A stretch of DNA of 64,000 bases from the NCBI GenBank assembly GCA_034769895.1, contig CM068371.1, positions 407,261,969 to 407,325,968 on the forward strand, read 5' to 3'. Below are positions 56,619 to 64,000 of this stretch, piece after piece (positions within the stretch are counted from its first letter, which is position 1; the number at the start of each line of letters is the position of its first letter). Below the pieces are notes generated by a model. That model worked only from the letters and a program-made list of their open reading frames with translations, was not told the origin of the DNA and made no database searches. This DNA comes from Magicicada septendecula. Its lineage: Eukaryota; Arthropoda; Insecta; Hemiptera; Cicadidae. Made by a program: the position numbers and the translations under genes.

Positions 56619-57602
56619 ATGCATACAAGAGGTGTTTCTAAAAGGATGGCGAAGGACAAAGAAACGGAAGAAGATAGACGGGAAGAAGAAGTAGAGATAG
56701 TTACAGACATCGAAAAGGAACAACAGGCGGGTGACAATGAGGAAGCCAGAGGAGGCCTGGATTTACAAAAATTATGGGAATTAATTAAAGAAGATATTAG
56801 ACAAACTAATGAGAAAATAGACAGTATTAAAGAAGATTCCAAGAAACAGAAGGAAGAATTAAATAAAAAATTTGAAGAAAACTCAGAAAAGCTAGAAAAT
56901 AAAATAGACAGTATAAAAGAAAACTCACAGAAACAAAATGAAATTTTGAGTGAGAACTTAATCAAACTAATGAACGAGAAATTTGATAAGAATAAAGAGG
57001 AAACTAATGAGAATAACCGACAAATAAATGAAAGCTTAAACCAAATTAACGAAAGGTTTGACAGGAACGACGAGAGCTTAAGGCAGATTCAGGAAAACAA
57101 CAAACAAATAGACGAAAAAATTGAAAACAGTAATAAGGATTTGCGGCAAATTATAAATGAACAAAACCAAGCGTTGAGAGAAGTCATAAATGAAAGGATT
57201 GCAAATGTCAATGAAACACTTAGCAAAAGGGTGGATGATTATGAAGAGGAAGTAAGACAGCAGATAGCTGAAACCAAGGTAGGCCTAGAAAAGACGGATG
57301 AAACCATCATACAACTCGGAGTGGAAGTAGAGCCCAGAATAAACCAAATAGAAAACAATAACGAAACTAGAGTAAAAGAGGTACGACTAGAACCCCAAGA
57401 AAAATTACACGAAGTACAAATTAACATAGCTGGAAGAATAGAGCTAGTTAACAATGAAATAACACAAATAAAAACTCAAGTGGATCATAATAAAGGGACC
57501 GTTGAAAATATACAAAATCAGGAGTTGATTAATATGAAGAAGTCTATCGAAAATTTACAAAGTAGACCAATGTACCTGGCACACCAGAGGAGTGTTTGGT
57601 AA
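56619..57602 (+). CDS. Array copy 7, ORF1 (coiled-coil Gag N-terminus)
   Basis: 327 codons, intact. A private Ala to Pro change in Val-Glu-Pro-Arg-Ile-Asn would put a helix breaker in the coiled coil. Confidence 0.7.
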   Translation: MHTRGVSKRMAKDKETEEDRREEEVEIVTDIEKEQQAGDNEEARGGLDLQKLWELIKEDIRQTNEKIDSIKEDSKKQKEELNKKFEENSEKLENKIDSIKENSQKQNEILSENLIKLMNEKFDKNKEETNENNRQINESLNQINERFDRNDESLRQIQENNKQIDEKIENSNKDLRQIINEQNQALREVINERIANVNETLSKRVDDYEEEVRQQIAETKVGLEKTDETIIQLGVEVEPRINQIENNNETRVKEVRLEPQEKLHEVQINIAGRIELVNNEITQIKTQVDHNKGTVENIQNQELINMKKSIENLQSRPMYLAHQRSVW

Positions 57603-58339
57603 ACAAACTATCATACCATTTCGAAGAAGAAATAGTTCGCACTAGACGCAGTGGGCAAGTGAAGACAGTAGGAGCGATGGAAACATTGTTATCCAGCTAT
57701 GAAATGGAAGACTATTATCAGAGGTCTCGAAGACAAAATGACTATTCGAACAATAGGAGAGAAGAGCAAAATAGAGAACCGCGTCAGGGAGTGAATAGGT
57801 ATAACCATAATAATTATAACCGAAATGTTAATAACAATTATATGAATAACAACTACCGCAATAATAATTATCAAAACAATAACCATTATAATAACCCTAA
57901 TAATAACCGGTACAGCACAGGCCGAAGGAATTTTGACAATGGAAGAGACTATTGGAATAGTAACCGAGGGAACGATGACGGAAGAAATCAACCCAGAAAT
58001 AGGAGCATCGAGAATGATGGAGGAAGCAGGGAACAAAGGAGAGACATACCCTCGGAAAATCAACCAAGTAATGACCAGGGAACCCATATAGCTCGAATAA
58101 ACTACATCATGGCTGATGAGAGGGATAACCAAGAGGACTATCGTGGAAACCGTAAACCTAATCCCGATTCTGGGAATGCTGAGGGAAGGAATAGACGGAA
58201 CGAAGAGGACATAGAACCGTATGTGTATGATCCATACTGTGACGATCCCATAGAAAGATTTACAACCGCATATTATCTACGGAATCCACCGGAATACCAT
58301 ATTGGTAGAGCAGCCCGAACAGCGGCCAATACAGGATAG
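57596..58339 (+). CDS. Array copy 7, ORF2 (Asn/Arg-rich Gag tail)
   Basis: 247 codons, intact, identical in protein to copy 6 ORF2. Confidence 0.6.
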   Translation: MVNKLSYHFEEEIVRTRRSGQVKTVGAMETLLSSYEMEDYYQRSRRQNDYSNNRREEQNREPRQGVNRYNHNNYNRNVNNNYMNNNYRNNNYQNNNHYNNPNNNRYSTGRRNFDNGRDYWNSNRGNDDGRNQPRNRSIENDGGSREQRRDIPSENQPSNDQGTHIARINYIMADERDNQEDYRGNRKPNPDSGNAEGRNRRNEEDIEPYVYDPYCDDPIERFTTAYYLRNPPEYHIGRAARTAANTG

Positions 58340-59450
58340 TTAAGATAAATTATTTGGAATCAATTAAAAAACCACAAAATTCTAAAAATAAGTAAGAACA
58401 TCTTACCGTATATTTCAAAAGAAATTATTTTGAACCAATAGTCATAAAAGAAGAGAAAGACAAGTAATAACCATAATAATTATGTGAATAACCATATTAA
58501 TCAGGATAATTACAATGATAAGAACAATGAAGACTAGTTGCTATTTAAGAAGGGTTAGAAATGAGTTAGATGAAGGAAGAATATGCCAATACAATTTATG
58601 ATAAGGAGGAGATTCAGTGTTTAACTGCAGAAGTAAATGGGAGTGAATCAAAAATAATAAAATACATAATATGCTAAAGTATAATTAGTTGACAGCATGG
58701 AACTAAGCAGAATTTACAATAAATGTTGAACAGCTTTAACTACTATACCTGTGTATAATATGATAATTGGAACTACAGAACAACGAGATAAATAAGTTAC
58801 AAAAAAGTATTAGGATACTTCAGAAATAATAGTGTAATCATCCCCACAGTAATTTTTTGTAGCGAATAGGCTAACTTTGAAGATTGTAATTATTTGTGAT
58901 ATGTTGTGACTGAATCCAACAATCATTTTGCCTGAGCAGAGATGAAGTTCCTCTGGTCTCAGAAGATATAGTTAGGGAAACGGCAGAGTAATGGAAGCCA
59001 AGAGTGCCCCTCTGATTCCGTACCAGCTATGATATTAGGGAAAAATGTTAGGGAAATATAGTATTTTAGGGATTATACACCAAGTGAGGGAATTAAATAT
59101 AAATATGACAATAAGAAATGATGGCGTAATAAGTTAGAAGAAGTTAAAAGTTCCAGAGAAAAAAGACAGGTCTACAACTGAGTGAGGTACCAGTAGAGAA
59201 TTTAATGACAAGCTATACAATGAGTATCGACACAGTTTTCCGGTGCAATTAAAAGTTTAAGGAGTATAAATATAAAATAAATCCCAAAGAACCCATTGAA
59301 TTACATAGTAAAGCAGAAATACAATGAAGAACTGAAACCATTATAAGTTGATAATTTTATCAAACAAATATTCCAAGGCATGAAAAATATAAGTTTATTT
59401 TACCCAAACCACATTCAGCTAAAATAAACTTCTTTTGGAGGGGGAGTATA

Positions 59451-61899
59451 TGTAACGTAATGAAACTAAGGTCCCCTACGTTACATAAAGATTTATAATT
59501 ATCAAAATAAAAAAACACTAAATGTACGTTGCAATAAAGGTCAGAAAAGTAAACCCTTATTAAATAAACAAATAAATGATAACACATAAGAGTACAAGGT
59601 AATAGAAAAAAATAAAAATGTTTATAAATACAAACTATGAAGTGGTCAGTGAAAAGTGTAAGCGATAAACATAGTTCAAATAAAGTAAAATACTATAGAC
59701 AGTTTAGACTAATCAATTAATTAACTGAGAGTAGACTAATTAATTGGTATTTAATATTTTATAATAACGTGCATGTTATTATGTTTTATCATGTTGTTTT
59801 GTTATCAAGGTATTTATGTTGTCTTTTGTATGTAGCAGGTGTGAAGCAATTGCTTTAAGAAAGTATCAATTGATTGATGTTAATTTCATTTATGTTAAAC
59901 TTTATAAGAGTAAATATTTTGGTACTTACTTTAAATAAATAATAGAGGTATTGCTAGATTATATTTGTAAACTTGGCCAGGAAGGCAACAATTGTTGATA
60001 AGATGCCAAGGGGTTATTGTAATTATGTTATAAACAGATGAAGGGTTCAATACTAAAATAAATAATGATAAATTAAAATCCGAATGAAATAAAAATAGAA
60101 TGACTGGCCATAAGCCAGTGACATATTGTACAGGAAGTCAGGTTTGAAAAGTTAAATAACTAAAAAATGCAAAAACATTCAATGTAATATAATAAATTAA
60201 ATGAAAACAGTAGTAGTAATTAAATAAAAGATAAGTGACTTAAAATACAAAAAATCATAACACATATAATAGAACAAATAGGCCTAAAATTAGTATTTTG
60301 TAATGAGAAGATAGTACTTGTTAGACTAAGAAGATCAAGAAAAAAATATAGCAAAATGTATATAATTTAATAACAAAGATTATTTGAAAGTTTTATATGA
60401 TGTAATGTAACTTTAGTAAGGGAGTATTTTATTAAGTAAGGGCAAGAACATTTTTTAATTATGGCTCTAGGATAACAAATATTATCCAATAATAGAACGA
60501 AGACTGGTTGTCAAGGACGACAAAATGCAAGAAATTTTGTTTATTCAGACTCAATTGTTATATATGAACAAGAACAGTTCAGTTGTCATGAATCTAGAAA
60601 AAAAGAAAATCTAATGAAATAATTTATTGTAAATCAAAATTAATAACGATTAACTAACAGAAAGGACAGTTGATTGACTTTCGAGGGTTATCAATCAGAG
60701 AATATAATTCAACCTACCGATAAAATTAAATAAAAATCCTAAAGAATAAAAATTACTAATCAACTACAGTCAATGAGTAATAATGAACTTTAATAATAAA
60801 TAAATGAAGACACCCAAGACCAGGAGAAGTCAAAGTAATTAAGTATTTTAAAAACGAAAAGAAAGAAAATTAAAATTACGCCCTGAACCTCACTTTTCAT
60901 GACTAAGCGAAGAACTAATACTACACAAAATCCGTTGGGACCCGTAACCACCAGAAACACAAACATTAGCGATGATCAAGAACTGGAACTTCCACTACAT
61001 CCTGGGACACCAAAACCAAACTTTTATTGAGAAGCTGGAGACTGACATATTTTAGACATACGTTCATCATTCTGCTCCCAGCCTTAGTCAAGCGAAACGC
61101 AGCCATTACGAGTAACTTTGTCAACATACGGTAAAACTCAGCTCATGTTTAAACTTTAATTAATAAGATTTTATGATTAAATTGTAATACCTTGTAATCT
61201 TATCTTGCATTTTCTGGCCTTACTAATAGTCACAAGAACTCCATGTACCCTGAGATTAAGAAAAATTAACAATATAATTAAATTTAAAACATCGAAACCC
61301 GAATTCAATAACTAATCGATTCATTCCAGTGTGATCGATGTGTTGTATCTGTGCCAAGAGAAAACATCTGTTTTGAAAAAAAAAATAAAAATAAAGAATC
61401 TTTCCTGAAACTGATGAGTTATTATTATTTGTTGACGATTTAGTGTGTTTCGAAGAATTTATAGCGTATAGAGGGAGAAACGAGAGGAACACAAGGCTTA
61501 AAACAACTTAACCTATAATAACCGGCTGAGTATAAACCATAGCACTAGCTGGCGTACAACTGTTGAATTACGAGAGAAGAGAAAACTAATTCACAGCTCC
61601 TACTCTCCTCTCTCAATGCTTGGTTCAGACTAGGCCTGAACAGTAACAACATAAACATACAATATACTAACTCATATTGTACACTACTCAGTCAGGACAG
61701 ATTTAATTAATATAAATTGTTAGAGATAAGAACATATTATACTTCTCATTAATTTTTTATTACAAATTAACACTCACAGCAGGTGACTGGCCACCCACAG
61801 AACAACAGTACATTAACTTACTAATAACTTATATGTTAATAAACAGAGTGGATAAGGGCAGATATAAAATTCACTATCACTAATACCATTGATTTAACA
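59451..61899 (+). repeat. Array LTR 7
   Basis: 2449 bp. Private changes at about 59989 (GGCAACAATTG), 60143 (CAGGTTTGAAAAG) and 61544 (AGCACTAGC). Last complete LTR in the window. Confidence 0.9.
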
Positions 61900-61992
61900 A
61901 ATTGGCGCTCAACTTGTAGGGCTTGAGTTAAGTAAAAAATCGACTACATCGCTATTACTTAACTTGAGCAGGCGACTATTAAAGGCACAGGA

Positions 61993-62976
61993 ATGCATAC
62001 AAGAGGTGTTTCTAAAAGGATGGCGAAGGACAAAGAAACGGAAGAAGATAGACGGGAAGAAGAAGTAGAGATAGTTACAGACATCGAAAAGGAACAACAG
62101 GCGGGTGACAATGAGGAAGCCAGAGGAGGCCTGGATTTACAAAAATTATGGGAATTAATTAAAGAAGATATTAGACAAACTAATGAGAAAATAGACAGTA
62201 TTAAAGAAGATTCCAAGAAACAGAAGGAAGAATTAAATAAAAAATTTGAAGAAAACTCAGAAAAGCTAGAAAATAAAATAGACAGTATAAAAGAAAACTC
62301 ACAGAAACAAAATGAAATTTTGAGTGAGAACTTAATCAAACTAATGAACGAGAAATTTGATAAGAATAAAGAGGAAACTAATGAGAATAACCGACAAATA
62401 AATGAAAGCTTAAACCAAATTAACGAAAGGTTTGACAGGAACGACGAGAGCTTAAGGCAGATTCAGGAAAACAACAAACAAATAGACGAAAAAATTGAAA
62501 ACAGTAATAAGGATTTGCGGCAAATTATAAATGAACAAAACCAAGCGTTGAGAGAAGTCATAAATGAAAGGATTGCAAATGTCAATGAAACACTTAGCAA
62601 AAGGGTGGATGATTATGAAGAGGAAGTAAGACAGCAGATAGCTGAAACCAAGGTAGGCCTAGAAAAGACGGATGAAACCATCATACAACTCGGAGTGGAA
62701 GTAGAGGCCAGAATAAACCAAATAGAAAACAATAACGAAACTAGAGTAAAAGAGGTACGACTAGAACCCCAAGAAAAATTACACGAAGTACAAATTAACA
62801 TAGCTGGAAGAATAGAGCTAGTTAACAATGAAATAACACAAATAAAAACTCAAGTGGATCATAATAAAGGGACCGTTGAAAATATACAAAATCAGGAGTT
62901 GATTAATATGAAGAAGTCTATCGAAAATTTACAAAGTAGACCAATGTACCTGGCACACCAGAGGAGTGTTTGGTAA
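61993..62976 (+). CDS. Array copy 8, ORF1 (coiled-coil Gag N-terminus)
   Basis: 327 codons, intact, group 2. It matches copy 6 by inspection and lacks the private changes of copies 5 and 7. Confidence 0.7.
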   Translation: MHTRGVSKRMAKDKETEEDRREEEVEIVTDIEKEQQAGDNEEARGGLDLQKLWELIKEDIRQTNEKIDSIKEDSKKQKEELNKKFEENSEKLENKIDSIKENSQKQNEILSENLIKLMNEKFDKNKEETNENNRQINESLNQINERFDRNDESLRQIQENNKQIDEKIENSNKDLRQIINEQNQALREVINERIANVNETLSKRVDDYEEEVRQQIAETKVGLEKTDETIIQLGVEVEARINQIENNNETRVKEVRLEPQEKLHEVQINIAGRIELVNNEITQIKTQVDHNKGTVENIQNQELINMKKSIENLQSRPMYLAHQRSVW

Positions 62977-63722
62977 ACAAACTATCATACCATTTCGAAG
63001 AAGAAATAGTTCGCACTAGACGCAGTGGGCAAGTGAAGACAGTAGGAGCGATGGAAACATTGTTAGCCAGCTATGAAATGGAAGACTATTATCAGAGGTC
63101 TCGAAGACAAAATGACTATTCGAACAATAGGAGAGAAGAGCAAAATAGAGAACCGCGTCAGGGAGTGAATAGGTATAACCATAATAATTATAACCGAAAT
63201 GTTAATAACAATTATATGAATAACAACTACCGCAATAATAATTATCAAAACAATAACCATTATAATAACCCTAATAATAACCGGTACAGCACAGGCCGAA
63301 GGAATTTTGACAATGGAAGAGACTATTGGAATAGTAACCGAGGGAACGATGACGGAAGAAATCAACCCAGAAATAGGAGCATCGAGAATGATGGAGGAAG
63401 CAGGGAACAAAGGAGAGATATACCCTCGGAAAATCAACCAAGTAATGACCAGGGAACCCATATAGCTCGAATAAACTACATCATGGCTGATGAGAGGGAT
63501 AACCAAGAGGACTATCGTGGAAACCGTAAACCTAATCCCGATTCTGGGAATGCTGAGGGAAGGAATAGACGGAACGAAGAGGACATAGAACCGTATGTGT
63601 ATGATCCATACTGTGACGATCCCATAGAAAGATTTACAACCGCATATTATCTACGGAATCCACCGGAATACCATATTGGTAGAGCAGCCCGAACAGCGGC
63701 CAATACAGGATATTTAAGATAA
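62970..63722 (+). CDS. Array copy 8, ORF2 (Asn/Arg-rich Gag tail), three codons longer
   Basis: 250 codons, with the same lost stop and Tyr-Leu-Arg ending as copy 5. The unit's non-coding tail continues to the window end at 64000 without reaching its polypurine tract. Confidence 0.6.
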   Translation: MVNKLSYHFEEEIVRTRRSGQVKTVGAMETLLASYEMEDYYQRSRRQNDYSNNRREEQNREPRQGVNRYNHNNYNRNVNNNYMNNNYRNNNYQNNNHYNNPNNNRYSTGRRNFDNGRDYWNSNRGNDDGRNQPRNRSIENDGGSREQRRDIPSENQPSNDQGTHIARINYIMADERDNQEDYRGNRKPNPDSGNAEGRNRRNEEDIEPYVYDPYCDDPIERFTTAYYLRNPPEYHIGRAARTAANTGYLR

Positions 63723-64000
63723 ATTATTTGGAATCAATTAAAAAACCACAAATTCTAAAAATAAGTAAGAACATCTTACCGTATATTTCAAAAGAAATTA
63801 TTTTGAACCAATAGTCATCAAAGAAGAGAAAGACAGGTAATAACCATAATAATTATGTGAATAACCATATTAATCAGGATAATTACAATGATAAGAACAA
63901 TGAAGACTAGTTGCTATTTAAGAAGGGTTAGAAATGAGTTAGATGAAGGAAGAATATGCCAATACAATTTATGATAAGGAGGAGATTCAGTGTTTAACTG

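Larger units (their letters stand above)
24036..64000 (+). mobile_element. Tandem array of a 5.37 kb LTR-internal retroelement unit (eight internal copies, continues past window)
   Basis: Equivalent points recur at spacings of 5367, 5367, 5367, 5375, 5373, 5374 and 5374 bp (ORF2 starts at 25373, 30740, 36107, 41474, 46849, 52222, 57596 and 62970). Each unit is an internal region of about 2.92 kb (primer site, ORF1, ORF2, non-coding tail, polypurine tract) followed by one LTR of about 2.45 kb that also serves as 5' LTR of the next unit. Copies are nearly identical. The left edge at 24036 falls inside an LTR and the right edge is outside the window. No pol domain is visible in any unit. Confidence 0.95.

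Overview
This is AT-rich eukaryotic DNA made almost entirely of LTR retrotransposons. Arthropod origin, most likely an insect with a large repeat-rich genome, is an inference. It rests on the style of the Ty3/gypsy Pol protein, an LTR promoter that combines TATA, TCAGTT initiator and a downstream element, and the very high repeat content. No host single-copy gene, tRNA, rRNA or bacterial-type gene was found.

Region 1 (1-17434) is a decayed LTR element family arranged in tandem. The 3' end of one internal region (1-1316) is followed by LTR A (1317-2687), a second internal region (2688-16350) and LTR B (16351-17434). The second internal region starts with a gag-like coiled-coil fragment, continues with an unrecognised ORF, and ends with a reverse transcriptase fossil and a conserved block before the polypurine tract. 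A Ty3/gypsy element (3325-12748, ATAT target duplication) is inserted in its gag. That element carries gag, protease, reverse transcriptase, RNase H and integrase, and its 5' LTR is itself split by a 3.24 kb LTR-like insertion (3660-6903, ACGT duplication). This gives three nested levels. The gypsy copy is damaged: a 10-bp duplication in gag, a frameshift and a nonsense codon before integrase, and a one-base A-run expansion near the end of pol. A canonical -1 slip site at the gag/pol overlap is still intact.

Region 2 (17435-24035) holds an inverted, minus-strand relative of the same family. Its 3' LTR is about 17459-19506, and its polypurine tract and C-terminal ORF remnant lie at 19507-19880. 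The following 4 kb is AT-rich with simple repeats and no recognisable gene.

Region 3 (24036 to the window end) is the most striking. It is a head-to-tail array of a 5.37 kb unit with eight internal regions and seven complete LTRs of about 2.45 kb. Neighbouring internal regions share a single LTR, giving (LTR-internal)n. Each unit encodes a long coiled-coil Gag N-terminus (ORF1) and an Asn/Arg-rich nucleocapsid-like tail without a zinc knuckle (ORF2), in different frames. The middle of the capsid appears to be deleted and no pol gene is visible. The array continues past the right end of the window. Copies fall into two sequence groups that switch inside copy 4.

Together the window records repeated tandemisation of a gag-bearing, pol-less LTR element: an old degraded case in region 1 with a period near 5.6 kb once the nested insertion is removed, and a young homogeneous case in region 3.
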